Positions 21,293 to 32,355 of a stretch of DNA of 64,000 nt are shown one piece after another. A program made the position numbers and the translations under genes. This stretch comes from Aporrectodea caliginosa (Eukaryota; Annelida; Clitellata; Crassiclitellata; Lumbricidae): assembly GCA_020284085.1 (NCBI GenBank), contig JACEVL010004609.1, forward strand, positions 851,001 through 915,000, written 5' to 3'. Under the pieces are notes generated by a model. The model saw only the letters and a list, made by a program, of their open reading frames with translations, searched no databases and had not been told where the DNA came from. Position 1 is the stretch's first letter; every line of letters begins with the position of its first letter.

Positions 21293-21480
21293 TGAATGGC
21301 CAGATGTGCCAGGCGTTCGTCTATTGGTAACACGCTGGCTCTGTAATCAAACGGTCGCGGGTTCGATTCCGTGTAATGACCCTTTTGCACACACTGTCTC
21401 TGTCACCAAGCAAATAACCGGTGTAACGGGTTTAAGCTGACCCCTGTTTCAAATACCTCAAGTAATCTTAAATCGATTTC
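21293..21480 (+). mobile_element. tRNA-derived SINE head, family S6
   Basis: GCGTTCGTCTATTGGTAACA (A box) and CGCGGGTTCGATTCCGTG (B box; the T arm pairs CGCGG with CCGTG) are well preserved. The anticodon stem does not pair, and the sequence runs on past the tRNA end, so it is a SINE head and not a working tRNA gene. The 3' boundary is unknown. Confidence 0.6.
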
Positions 21481-21754
21481 AACGGCACGGGGATTTAGGG
21501 TAATGGTAACACTGACAGGAAGAGAACGGACGCGGAATCGCTTCCCGGTATACCCTCCCAAAGGTCGACTCAGCCTTTCACTCGGCAGATAGCGTTGGTA
21601 AATGAGATGTAGGATGTGATGGGCGCCTTGCATGGCTGCCAAACAGTTACATTCGACTTCTGTAATAACGTGTGATCATCCATTCATACTATGATTTGTA
21701 ATCATCGTGCGTTGTGTAACTTTGAAATTAAACGAAGATTAATATTAACTTACT

Positions 21755-22130
21755 CCCAGGCGCTCGGTCAAAGCAGAATCGATAGACAGGTCAGGTCAGA
21801 ATCGGTCCCAGGTCAAGATTCAAAGGGTCAGGCAGATAGTCAGACGGCGACGGTGAATGGTGCTCAGAATTGAAACGGCGAGAGAGGTTAGGGGATGATG
21901 TTATGTATATATCTTCGTTTATTAAAAAACCATTGTTGACACACCGCAACAAGTTACACAGTGCACATAATAGTAAATAAAGAGAACAATAAAAATAATA
22001 ATAGATAAATGAGTAATGTTGGAATGAGGGTGGGATTTTTGGAAAAGGGGTGTTTTCGGTTTCGAGTGAGAGACCTGTGGAGACATATAGCAAGAGGTGA
22101 GATTTTGAGAGTATGGATCAGATAGCTGTC
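21755..22130 (-). mobile_element. LINE-C 3' region copy
   Basis: Shares GGTCAAGATTCAAAGGGTCA, CAGATAGTCAGACGGCGACG, AGAATTGAAACGG and, further on, GTTTTCGGTTTCGAGTGAGA and ATGGATCAGATAGCTGTCGT with the LINE-C copy at 16340-16870. A stretch near 21900-22010 is not shared. Confidence 0.6.
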
Positions 22131-22344
22131 GTAATTCTCTCTGGAGTTTATTTCGGAGGGGGGGGTCGACAGATGCGGTATTCGTGACCTTGGGATTGCC
22201 AGTCCATTGCCCGGATCACGGGTCGAAGCGATGGCAATGAGCGTCTCCCGTACATTTCTCTTGGGACATGGGGAACATTGTCAACATGCAGATGGCATTT
22301 CCACAGAGTGCTTGACAAGACAGCTGTTAATCAGCAAAGCAATC

Positions 22345-22470
22345 CTCTTATTCAATGCCGAGAGTAAACTAAGGGCATGAAGTGTATACGGCGATTTCGT
22401 TTTCTTAGCCTCGGCATACATGCGAGTGTGGTGACCACTTCTCTTCCTCTCCTCCTCATCTTCACTGCAC
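22345..22470. repeat. Dispersed repeat shared with 39510-39600
   Basis: GATTTCGTTTTCTTAGCCTC, GGCATACA and GTGACCACTTCT correspond to GATTTTCTCGGCCTCGGCTT and GTGACCAGTTCTGTCC at 39518-39565. The match is patchy; the class is unknown. Confidence 0.35.
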
Positions 22471-22654
22471 TGACTTAATGGCTGAGTTTATAAAATATAC
22501 ATAGACATTACTCGATCTTACATAGTAGTCGCTCACATTTTTCATATGTTCTATGTAGCAAATAGCGGCGTGCCTATCTGTTTGTGAACCAATAAACGAA
22601 TGTAATAATTATAGGGGTGGAGCACTGGCGGAAAATAAGTAAAAATAAAAATAT

Positions 22655-22737
22655 CTGCCCTGGCGAGAATTTGAACCCCGGTCTGCGAATGACAGGCGAG
22701 CACGCTGTACCACTAGACCGCTGCAGTTTTTAAGTCA
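22655..22737 (-). mobile_element. tRNA(Asp)-like pseudogene or SINE head
   Basis: On the minus strand GCAGCGGTCTAGTGGTACAG, CGCCTGTCATTCGCAGACC and GGGGTTCAAATTCTCGCC follow the order of a tRNA-Asp (GTC). The anticodon stem is mispaired and the acceptor ends do not pair well. I read it as a tRNA pseudogene or tRNA-derived SINE head. Confidence 0.5.
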
Positions 22738-22739
22738 GG

Positions 22740-23240
22740 TTTTTTTCAGATGAAAAATCGTTCGATGAAACAAAGCAACCGGAAGAAGCCGAACGCATCC
22801 GGAAACAAACGAAGAGAGGCCTTCGTCTGATTAGAAACAATTCTCCTTTCCATTCAACTGTTGGTTTTTTCAACAACAGACTTCTCCCATGAGAACGATT
22901 TCGTCCAAATGACCCTCGTTCGCCCTTCCGTCTCTTCCCCCTTCTTCCATCTGCCCTGTCCTTCCGTCTCTCCCTTCTTCCATCTGCCCTTTCCTTCCGT
23001 CCGTCCGTCTGTCCGTATACCTCCTTCTGCCTCTTGTTAATAAAGTGGTTCCAGCGATTCAGCTTTTTTAGACTACGGAGAAATCGCGAGATTACGGTTA
23101 GGCCTACGATTTCGCTTAATCTCCCTCTGGCTCCCTGTCTGTCCGTCCGTCCCTCTGTCTATCTCTACCTGGATCTGTACGTCCCATCTATCCATCCATT
23201 CCTCCGTCCGTCCGTCTGTCCATCTCTACCTCTATAACCA
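22740..23240. other. No gene; TCCG/TCTG-rich patches
   Basis: Contains CCTTCCGTCTCTCCCTTCTT-like pyrimidine repeats (22925-23020 and 23130-23235). No coding signal. Confidence 0.5.
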
Positions 23241-23244
23241 TAAC

Positions 23245-23395
23245 CTTAACCACCATTTTATTGAACCATCAAAACATTCAATCTAGCAAGTAATTATTAA
23301 TCAGTTGACATTTCATACATGAATGTTCGAACGGATACAATAGGGAGACCAGAAGGGACCTTGGTCCTACTACTAACTATAGGGCCCCCTAAATA
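23245..23395 (-). mobile_element. LINE-B 3' end
   Basis: On the minus strand TAGGACCAAGGTCCCTTCTG is the LINE-B hairpin (stem 23355-23359 with 23364-23368, one G-T pair, loop CAAG). The 3' part reads through an A/T-rich stretch to TTCAATAAAA near 23250. Confidence 0.6.
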
Positions 23396-23399
23396 CCAG

Positions 23400-24520
23400 T
23401 TGCAGTATTATATGGCAGTTACTTAAACAATAACAGCTGCATGTTATCTGCAGTTATACAACATAAACAGCAGTCAGTAGTGTCCGACCTCGACCTATTC
23501 AAAAGCATCCAGACAAACTGTCAATGTACCAGTGTAACAAAGTGTAAAGCAGCTAACTTTGCAGTTTACTTATGGCAAATGAGTATTAGCAATAAGCAGT
23601 GATATTTTACTTCTGAAAATAATTCCTAATATAGTTTTAATTCAGTTCTGTGCTCTTGAATTTTACTTCTAATTCTAATTTTACTTTACAAATAATTTTA
23701 CTTATCATTCCTATTTTAGTTCTCAAGTAATTTCAGTTCCTATTTTAGTTTTCCATATAATTATTAATTTCACTGCAGTAAAAAGTATTTTGACGTTGCT
23801 ATTAAGATGTCGTTGTTCAATTTCAAGAAGATTCTCATTTTCAGAGATTTTTCATGCGAATATTTTATCCATCAGTCAGGATTCTACGTACATGCTGAGG
23901 CCGACAACAGATCCTTCTCTATGGATGCTATCTTGCTGTACAAAGCAAGGGTAGCATATGAGCGAATAATAATATATTGCTTGTATTTTTCCCAGCAAGT
24001 GATGTTCCACAAATTTCGTGTTTTCCACCGTTTGGTAGGCCTACTTGGCATGTACATGTAGATGTGTCTGTACGCACAAGATAAAATTATTTGACAACGA
24101 AAACCAAAGATAGTAAATTGCATCGAGAATGGTACGCGTAGCACCTTCATCTCAGCCGGAGGTTCCCAATGAGCTATGTGTTTGGATCGCATGCAATTTT
24201 ACCCACCTTCATCTCAACTTAAGGGCCATAAGAATTAAAAATAATTAAATTATTAAATTATTTTTGTACTGAAAATTAATTCCTAATTTCGGTCATAATT
24301 TTGGTTCGGCAAATAATTCATAATTTAATTCCTAATTTCGTTTTTGAAGTTAAAATAATCCCTACTTTTAATTCTAGTTTTCGTTAACGAAATCATTTAT
24401 TTCTGCTTCTAATTTTAGTTTCCGTTAACGAAAATATCACTGGCAATAAGAATCACCAAATCAGCATGACAAATTCCTATCAAACAATATCGTGTAGCAT
24501 CAAACTTCGATTATTAAAAA
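23400..24520. other. AT-rich degenerate repeats, no gene
   Basis: Words such as TTTTACTTCTAATTCTAATT and GAAAATAATTCCTAATTTCG recur loosely (23590-23780, 24230-24440). The 84-codon frame at 23807-24061 shows no domain and no splice context that I trust. Confidence 0.5.
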
Positions 24521-24885
24521 ACTGCCAGATAAATTATCTAAAAAATTATCTAAAGTATCTGTATGTCTATTACTTAAGGGCCATAAGAATTAGAAATAAT
24601 TAAATTATTAAACTATTTTAGTTCTGAAAATAATTCCTAATTCCTAAACTGCCAGATAAATTATCTACAAAATTATCTAAAGTATCTGTATGTCTATTAC
24701 TTAAGGGCCATAAGAATTAGAAATAATTAAATTATTAAACTATTTTAGTTCTGAAAATAATTCCTAATTTCTAAACTGCCAGATAAATTATCTACAAAAT
24801 TATCTAAAGTATCTGTATGTCTATTACTTAAGGGCCATAAGAATTAAAAATAATTAAATTATTAAACTATTTTATTTTTCAACCC
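24521..24885. repeat. 127-bp tandem triplication
   Basis: ACTGCCAGATAAATTATCT recurs at 24521, 24648 and 24775, exactly 127 bp apart each time. The units are about 95% identical by eye and the third ends early. A partial earlier copy (AAGGGCCATAAGAATTAAAA) lies at 24222. Confidence 0.9.
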
Positions 24886-25019
24886 GTCATTCGCTCTGTC
24901 CGTCTATCTTTCTGCCCATCTCTCCCTGTGTCCCTCCGTCTGTCCGTCCATCGTTCCGTGACGTATGTAAGTATAGGGTGCGTAGGAATGCTGTAAGTAA
25001 GTAAGACGGTCGTCGTCCG

Positions 25020-26600
25020 TCTCAACCTCCTTTAAGTGACGGGCGTCGAACTGCGTCGGCTGAGGCAGAGGCTGAGTCTGTGGATCGTCTGTGGATGTCG
25101 TCGTCGTCGTCGTCGTCGGCGTAAAATCCGTTTTATCTGCGCCTCTTGGACAATCACTCAAAACGTTTTCATTGTCTCCGGGGACAAAAGACCCGCCCAT
25201 TATGACGCCACTCACCCTACAACCCTCACCCCACCCATCCCCTCAACAACATCCCCTCAACAACCCCCTCGGCTACGGCGCGCAACGACCACACGTTGGC
25301 GCACACCACCACCAGGCCCGACGCGCCGGCGGCGACTGACTGAATGGCGCACACCACCAGGCCACATGCGCCAAAGACTCAAAGCCTCGTCTTCAGTCGA
25401 CGCGAGCAGACGTCGACGACTGCACATTGCAATCGGCGCACACCTCCTTCGCATCAACATCGGGCGACTGTAAGAGTCGACGAGAGCGCACACCTCTTCG
25501 TCATCGGCGACGTTTATCGGAACAGAAGCCGGAAATCGCTTCGCTTTCTTCTACTCACTTCCGGAAACCTCGGTCATCGACGTGGGCTACTTCCGGTTTT
25601 ATGTCGTTACGACTGAACGTGTGAAATCTCGTGAATAGCTCTCGTGAGAAGACGCTGAAGTATCGCGGCGATCAGTGGCTTGTTCCGGTCAACAACTGCG
25701 CTTGTGCGTCACTTCCGTTCTAACCTCTGGTCAAACTTTCGGTCCAACTTCCGGTTTACTTTCAATCCAACTTCCGGTTTACTTTCAGTCTAACTTCCGG
25801 TTTACTTTCAGTCCAACTTCCGGTTTACTTTCGATCCAACTTCCGGTCTCACTTTTGTCCAACTTTCGGTCTACTTTCGGTCCAACTTCCGGTCTCACTT
25901 TTGGTCCAACTTTCGACTTACTTTCGGTCCAATCTCTGGTCAGATCTCGGGTCTGTTTTGCCAGTGTTGTTGGTGGTTTTACCATCTGGTTGGAGAAATC
26001 GAGGATTTGCGGTTTGCTCGTAGTCCTATTTTCGGTTGGATCTGGTTTAGTGCGACGCTCCGTCCAACGGATGTGGAAAGCGGACCAGAACGGACCTAAT
26101 GAGTTGGACATTCTATCCGGAACATCGTCTGCTCGCTAGAGCGGGAAACGAACCCTTTCCTCTCCGCTCCCAAGTCGCCCATTCGTCTCCCAATCCCCTT
26201 CCCACCCCTCTGCGATTATCGGACCACGCTCCCTCCCTCCTTCCACCCCTCCCTCTCTCTTCCTCCCTCCCTCCCTCCCTACAAAGACACCAGATAGCTG
26301 CTCGCCTTCCAACGTACCCTTGAAGGAAGCCGCCAGTCTCCGCCGCCTTTTCCCCTTCCATCGTCAGAATTCTATGCGCTGACTGTCTGCGCATTCTGCT
26401 TATACGGTTAGATTTCTATGCGCGTGTCGTGTCGAACGTTGAGAGTCGTCGTACACTGCTGTCATCTGGTGTCCAACGAACGTCTACTTGAGCGCCATCT
26501 TCCGTCAGACGACAGAGGATGTTGACGTTATCGAAAGCGACATCTGGTCGGCATTTTGGCGGATGACTACGACTCCTCCCTCTTCTTCTTCCCGACATAT
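25020..26600. promoter_or_regulatory. CpG-bearing block with ETS/YY1-like motifs
   Basis: This 1.5 kb is clearly richer in G+C and CpG than its AT-rich neighbours. It contains (GTC)n at 25096-25117, many CTTCCGG words (reverse complement CCGGAAG, the ETS core), and AGCGCCATCTTCCG at 26491-26504, whose reverse complement CGGAAGATGGCGCT combines an ETS site with a YY1-like AAGATGGCG. Such pairs are typical of housekeeping promoters. I find no convincing exon next to it, so a promoter is only one reading. Confidence 0.3.
25708..25945. repeat. 23-bp minisatellite carrying CTTCCGG
   Basis: About ten copies of a 23-bp unit built from CCAACTTCCGG plus TTTACTTTCRRT stand in tandem. Variant copies have CTTTCGG or TCTCACTTTTG. 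At least six copies keep the ETS-type core CCGGAAG on the minus strand. Confidence 0.85.
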
Positions 26601-27380
26601 ATAGTCCGTGAGTATTATATCCGGAATCTGTTTGGGAATGGGATGTGGGATTAGGAAGGGGTGGAGAGGTTGGAGTTGCGGTTCACTGGTAAAGACGGCC
26701 AGAGTTTAAGCCCACTAAGTATCTGGATGTATAGTAAAGTTTCACTTGGATTTCCAACGCAGATGTATGTGTGTATGTATGAATATATACATATATAATA
26801 AATTATATACTTATATATAATATATTTGAACGCATGAATGTATGTATTTATGCATGCATGCATATATGTACGCAGGAGCGTAGCCAGACTTAAATTCAAG
26901 AGTAGGCAACTTCACAGAACATTGACAAAATTCTGGTTATTGGAGTCATTAGTCAATAGAAGTTCATCTATATAGGAAGAAAGCAAGTTAGGATGCAACT
27001 GTCACTCTTCTTTTCGTCCACGCTTGATTGGGTTCCAACGTATGCTACCATCGTCTGATGCAGAACTCTAATAAACAGATAACAGATACAGGTAAACATT
27101 CACTAAAATATGCATGGTTCATGTATGCATGATTGTATCAATTATGTCATGGCTCAATGATAGCCTGATGCGAAGAACGTATACATCACTAGGATGATTT
27201 ATAAGACTTGAACAAGATAGATCTGAAATAATATATTTTATTGCGACTACTATGATGTGTGTTACACCAAAATACGGTTAGCAATTGGTTTATTAAAGGC
27301 TATTCTTACTCAGCACTTACTTTATACGTGTCAGGCTGTGTGTACGTAGGCCATATATGTATGTATTTGTCTGTATGTAT
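26600..27380. other. No gene; short TATG/ATAT repeats
   Basis: TATG-like and AT repeats at 26760-26870. GCAGGAGCGTAGCCAGAC at 26872 resembles a hAT end of the CAGTGGCGTAGCC type, but no partner end was found. Confidence 0.4.
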
Positions 27381-27485
27381 CGGAGCTGGGTAACTAATCG
27401 ATTAGACTCTAAGCGATTGGCTACAAGATTTTGCTAATTGTAATTCTAATCAATTAGCAATTTAAGGCAATCAAGCCCAACTCTG
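27381..27485. mobile_element. Short hAT MITE (105 bp), TAATCGATTAG type
   Basis: Left end CGGAGCTGGGTAACTAATCG; right end, reverse complemented, CAGAGTTGGGCTTGATTGCC. Possible duplication GTATGTAT / GCATGAAT (6 of 8). The interior has AATCGATTAG and GCTAATTGTAATTCTAATCA words, as in the copy at 29891-30202. Confidence 0.6.
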
Positions 27486-27489
27486 GCAT

Positions 27490-27935
27490 GAATTTTGGTA
27501 AGACTGAAGTACTGCACTTAGATATTGTACTGTATGCATAGGCATATAGTTGTATAAACTGCGATGCAGCTTTAATTAGTTATAGGTATACTTTAAAATG
27601 CACGCATAGGATATATCTTACAGTACAGTCGGCGATACACTCTAGAGTAGCCATGTATATTCCGTTGTTATTTCCAACGCTTAAAAAAGACTTCAAATGA
27701 ATAATTTGTCTCCAATTAACCCCTTAACAGCCCCCATCGATGCAGCACACTTTGTTCTAAGAAAATAGGCGGTATATAAATCTGCCGTTTTTGGTACGCT
27801 GGTGCCACAATAATCTTGCCTTTAAACCATCAAACGGCATAAGGCGAAAACTAGGTCCCCAGTTGTTCGAAGAAGTCACGTGCATAATCTCCACCCTATA
27901 AAATTACAAATAATTAGAACGTCCAATTTTGCCAG
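27490..27935. other. No recognised feature
   Basis: Nothing supported. Confidence 0.35.
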
Positions 27936-27939
27936 TCCC

Positions 27940-28015
27940 AAGCCGGGTAAAAGGAGGAGGGCGACGCTAATCATCTTTGCTATGACACAGTGTCGTTAAA
28001 CAGCAAATAACCAAC
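27940..28015. repeat. Dispersed repeat R, copy 1
   Basis: TAAAAGGAGGAGGGCGACGC followed by TAATCATCTTTGCTATGACA matches 30500-30565 at roughly 80%. The reverse complement (CCTCCTCCTTTTACCCGGCT) looks like part of a retroposon body. Confidence 0.55.
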
Positions 28016-29480
28016 GTCCAAGTTGAATGAAGCGATATCTCATTTTCCGTTAGGAAGAGTAAATAAAATGTAAGAAAAACATATAAATTCTGTTATTGAT
28101 AAGCAGGGAATTGCGTAGAACCCCCCCAGTCCCCTATTGAATAAGTCAAAATCGTGAATTAAACAAAACATAAAAGCAGCAGAAAAACACTTTTACGATT
28201 CTAATCGAGTCGAGAACGTTCAGTCGCGTTTTTCTACTTATTTTATACCTGTTTTTTCGGTAAATAAACTTTCGAAATGCGATCGCCGCAGATTAGGCCT
28301 ACATGAAATGAAGAGAAATCCCATTTGGATCGCGCTTATTCGATTAGACTGATAATAATTAAGCTTAGATAACCCAGAGCCATACACGACCACAATGTAA
28401 GCTATAAGTTTACAGTCTGATGGTCACTCAGGCGGTGTTCAAACTACCGTGGTGTGGTCACTAATATGCTCGTGCGCTGGACAGCGCTTGTGAATAAGCT
28501 GGTGCCCTACGCTCAACGAAAATTATTGCAAGGTTTAATCTGAAACTATAGATTTCTCACTAAAAAAACTTGTTAGAAATAACATTTATCTTGACAGTAA
28601 AATTATCACAACTAAACTATACCACTCTAGGAATGAAGGAAATTCTGATCAACATGCGGTCCATCTACACACCGGTTTTACCAAAAGAACTGACAAAATA
28701 TCCAGACCGTAAGAGTTAGTTACTAAATGCTGACAGGTAACGTATCCGAGTGCCTGTAAAAGTCTATAACTTGTTCATGTGCTGTGTATACTGTATGTAT
28801 TAGGGCTAGTCATAGGCAGAAAGTCAAGAGCTTCAATGGCCAGATCTAGGGAAAACATTGTTTATATTTGTATAGCATTCGAGCAATGAAGCAATTCTGA
28901 GTCAGGTTGTCAAACATGGGAAGCTCACGGTTTTAAGTAACAAGTACAAGTACGTAGGTCACAAGTACACGTACTTAAAACTGTACTTAAAACAAGTATC
29001 TTTGTATGATATTGCTACTGGTGCTGATGACAATGATGTTGATGACGCTAATCGTAATAACGATGACATCGACAGTACTACAATAGAACAAGAAAAGAAT
29101 GCAAACAGAAGTAGTAACAAGAACGTTAAACTTCCGGTCTGAAATATTTATCTAGCTCCAGAACCATTCGTTCAAAGGCGGGAAATGAACTCGTTCGTCA
29201 AGCGTCGAGAAAAGAATTCCGATTTTATGTTGTTGACCGGTGAGCACGCAGATATTGCGCAAACATGAAAGGCAGATGGTTATCCCAGCAGACAAAGCGT
29301 GTTTGGTGCAGAAGGAGAAATAAATTCTCTGTCTTCTTAACACGCTGTGTGTTTCCATTCTGACTCGCCGGAACATCGCAGAAACGTTGAACTTTCCTGT
29401 AGAAAAATCTGGGGTAAATGAACTGAGACAAAACAGTTGGCAGACAACTACCAAAAACCTACAGTAGTTTCCTAGTAAAT
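28016..29480. other. Long stretch without recognised genes
   Basis: AT-rich. GACAGCGCTTGTGAATAAGC TGGTGCCC at about 28479-28506 is a LINE-C-type tail word. ACAAGTACAAGTACGTAGG repeats loosely at 28940-28995. The 100-codon minus frame at 29152-29454 shows no domain. Confidence 0.4.
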
Positions 29481-29509
29481 TCAGTTTAGTAGTTAAGAGT
29501 CATATGTTT

Positions 29510-29825
29510 TGAACTTATAGGCCTATTGTTCCCTTTGCAAGTTTCAGTTCTGTAGTCTGTTCTAAGACACTTTAAGTTACCCGTTCCGTAGGCCCACCTA
29601 TTTACTGCTTGGTAATTGGGGTCCCTCCTCTTAGCGGGATTGTTATCCCTTCTGGGGCCCCGTTGTTGTCTGCGTTCCAATGATTTGTTAACATTTTCTT
29701 TGCCGAGTCTATGTTTGTCTATTTATTGTTTGCATATTATTGGTGTGCTGTGTCTATGTTTGTATATTGGTTCACAAAGGTTTCTATAAATAAAAAAATG
29801 AATGAAATGAAGCGACACTACCTAC
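29510..29825 (+). mobile_element. LINE-B 3' end
   Basis: TTAGCGGGATTGTTATCCCT (stem 29636-29640 with 29645-29649, loop TGTT) followed by TCTGGGGCCCC is the LINE-B hairpin module in plus orientation. About 160 bp further the sequence ends AATAAAAAAATGAATGAAAT, a likely polyadenylation or tail site. Confidence 0.6.
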
Positions 29826-30271
29826 TGACCAAGCATCAATCGATGGCGCTGAGCAGCTGTGAGCGAGAGACTTGCTCAAGGACCCTGCACCAGAGATGGG
29901 CACGAACAGTTAAATTGCTAATCGGTTAGAATTAGAATTAGCAAAAACTTAGACACACAGCTAATCGATTGGTTGAATTGCTAATCGGTTAGAATTAGAA
30001 TTAGTCAATTAGCCACTGAAATTTGCTAATTGATTAGAATTAGAATTAGCAAAATCCTGTAGCTAATCGATTAGAATTTGAATGAGCCAAACTTAGACAA
30101 AAAGCTAATCGATTAGTTGAATTGCTAATCGATTAGAATTAGCTGTTCGTCTAATCGATTAGCTGACTGATTAGAATCTAATCGTTTAGTTACCCATCTC
30201 TGCCCTACACAGTAGCGCAGCGAAGGCATTACAAGGCAAGTGCCCTACCCAATCGGCCACCGTCTTCCAAT
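29826..30271 (-). mobile_element. tRNA-derived SINE S3, split by a hAT MITE
   Basis: Minus strand: head GGTGGCCGATTGGGTAGGGC at 30252-30271, then, beyond an inserted element, GGTCCTTGAGCAAGTCTCTC and CAGCTGCTCAGCGCCATCGA. The split falls at the equivalent of the tRNA part and differs from the split of the S3 copy at 11790-12385. Confidence 0.75.
29891..30202. mobile_element. hAT MITE, 312 bp, TSD CCCTGCAC/CCCTACAC
   Basis: Begins CAGAGATGGGCACGAAC; right end reverse complemented CAGAGATGGGTAACTAAACG. Flanked by CCCTGCAC (29883-29890) and CCCTACAC (30203-30210), 7 of 8 identical. The interior is made of tandem AATTGCTAATCGGTTAGAAT type units of about 30 bp. CAGNGNTGGGC is a standard hAT terminus. 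Confidence 0.85.
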
Positions 30272-30700
30272 TATCAAAGGGTATTTTCTGTAAGGTTAAT
30301 ATAACATAATTATAACAGGGTGCATTTTTCGGTTGGTAGCAATAGGGGAGACGATTGAGTAGGAGCAAAATGTAGGGGAGAAATTCATCTTTAGTGAAGA
30401 CATAGACGTCAGCGGCCTTTTTGATGAATGATGACATAGGATGTCGAAAGACGTCAGCTTCTGTGAATATTTCACTGTCGTTTCTTGGGGCAGCAAGTCC
30501 AAAGTCCGGATAAAGGAGGAGGGCGACGCTAATCATCTATGTAATGAGGCAGTGTCATTAAAATGCAACTACATACACGGCCGCCATTACTTCTTCCTCT
30601 TCAATTGTCTTTTTCATTAAGGTCGGCGCCAATGAACCTGGCTTCCACTAGATGTCGCGTTAGATTCTGTAAACTGCTGCCAATGAATTGCATGCGAGGC
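30272..30700. other. Repeat R copy 2 and an unassigned minus-strand frame
   Basis: A minus-strand frame of 116 codons (30186-30536) begins in repeat R (30500-30565) and runs into the SINE head, so it is at best a transposon fragment. I recognise no domain in it. Confidence 0.4.
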
Positions 30701-30714
30701 ATTCATCCATTGAA

Positions 30715-30775
30715 AGGATTTATATAGCGCCTTTCCAAGATACCTACTCAGAGGCGCTCCCACGTAAACAGACTC
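30715..30775 (-). mobile_element. LINE-A 3' tail
   Basis: Minus strand GGGAGCGCCTCTGAGTAGGT, ATCTTGGAAAGGCGCTATAT, AAATCC. The stem AGCGCCTYT/ARAGGCGCT is kept. Confidence 0.65.
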
Positions 30776-30779
30776 GTCA

Positions 30780-31160
30780 AACAACAACGTAGGTAGTATG
30801 CATACATGCATATATATTTTATTTGTTATAGCGCCTTTTGTTAAAGACGTACTCATTTAATTTCCTCTTTAAAGGCGTAGGGCCTACTCATTTCAAGTAA
30901 GTAGTTCATTAAGGAAACTAATTTCGTCTGCTGATAACTGATGTTCAAACAGCCGGAGAAGTCTCCATGGATCTGCACCCGCAAACACGTATAGCCCAGC
31001 TATTAAGCTTGGGCGTGGTTTTCGCTGAGGTTGTTGTCAAGATGCAGATTATGGTTAATAGCGATTGTGAGATATACACCGGTGTATCAGTTGAATCAGA
31101 TTGCAAAATTCGGAAGCGTGTGCACAATGGTAGAATGGCACAAGAAGTCTCCATGGTCCG
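30780..31160. other. No recognised feature
   Basis: A second tail-like word TTTGTTATAGCGCCTTTTG lies at 30826. Nothing else. Confidence 0.35.
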
Positions 31161-31161
31161 T

Positions 31162-31412
31162 TTGTCTCTTTCTCTGTCTGTCTATGTCTCTCTATGTCTG
31201 TCTGTATGTCTGTATTTGTCTGTATGTCCGTCTGTCTGTTTGTCTGAGACTGTTTGCATGTCCGTATGGCTGTCTGTCTCTGTCTCCCTGTCTATCTGTA
31301 TGTATGTTCGTCTGTCTGTCTGTCTCTGTCTGTGTTTCTCTCTGTATGCATGTCAGTCTCTGACCGTACGTCTCTGTCTGTCTACATGTCTGTCTGTCTG
31401 TCTGTCTGTCAC
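31162..31412. repeat. Degenerate (TCTG)n array
   Basis: TCTG with TATG and CTCT variants. Confidence 0.9.
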
Positions 31413-31583
31413 AAATACAAGTAGACAGAATGAAACTAATCTGATTCTCAGCGGTGATTGCTTGTCTGATGATTTGTTCGGTGCGCTGTAGCAAGCGATG
31501 GCGTAAAGAGTAGCAGCAGCTGTCTGTTACACTGATGTTGCCTGAATGAACACCACATCAAGATCGCTTTTATTACGACAGTT

Positions 31584-31880
31584 TCACCAGGATCTGTTCT
31601 GTTTCTCCCGGATCTGTTCTGTATGTCCCGTAACTGTTCTGTATGTCCTTGAATTGTTCTGTGTGTCCCGGAACTGTTCTGTATGTCCCGGAACTGTTCT
31701 GAATGTCCCGGAACTGTTCTGAATGTCCCGAAACTGTTCTGAATGTTCCGAAACGGTTCTGAATGTCCAGAAACGGTTCTGTTTGTCCCAGAACTGTACT
31801 CTATGTCCCGAAATTGTTTAGTAGGTTCTTGAATTGTTCTTTATGTCCCGGAACTGGTTTGTGTGTCCCCGAAGTGGAAC
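31584..31880. repeat. 20-bp minisatellite, ~15 copies
   Basis: Unit TGTTCTGTATGTCCCGGAAC in tandem, with substitutions such as GAATGTCCCG and TTTGTCCCAG. Confidence 0.9.
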
Positions 31881-31884
31881 AGTG

Positions 31885-32160
31885 TTACCGACGAAACTGA
31901 TACTTTCACAACAAACTTCCTGTCTCTTATGTTATCCGAGAGGAGTCAGTGTTGATGGGTTGGCGTTTAAGCTAACATCCTGTGGCGCGTGCCTCTTTGA
32001 AAGGAAAGGGTAATCATTTTATCAAGACTTAATTAAGAGAGAGCATAACTATGTCTTGTCGAGAGAAGCAACGACGGCGCTCTGGTGCCAAGGGCGCATC
32101 ATATCATCCCATCTCGCCAGGGTGAAACCTCCAGACGCTTTGCACGACTTGCAGCAGGGA
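31885..32160. other. No recognised feature
   Basis: A frame beginning at 32056 is open for about 35 codons before entering an AT array. No domain. Confidence 0.35.
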
Positions 32161-32163
32161 CTA

Positions 32164-32317
32164 TATGCATATATATATATACACATATACAATATATATA
32201 TATATATATATAGATATATATATATTCCCACCGGCTGCAATTTTATCATCTCGACCGAAGAAAAAGTATCGAGAATTGAATTGGATGTGCTGTTTCTGTA
32301 TCCTCAAGGCCATGTGA

Positions 32318-32355
<38 letters not shown>

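Noticed and set aside
21293..21380. Functional tRNA gene
   Set aside because: A and B boxes and the T arm are good, but the anticodon stem does not pair and no terminator follows. A SINE head explains it better. The same reasoning applies to 22655-22737.
29152..29454. 100-codon minus-strand frame
   Set aside because: No domain, no splice or promoter context, composition near random.
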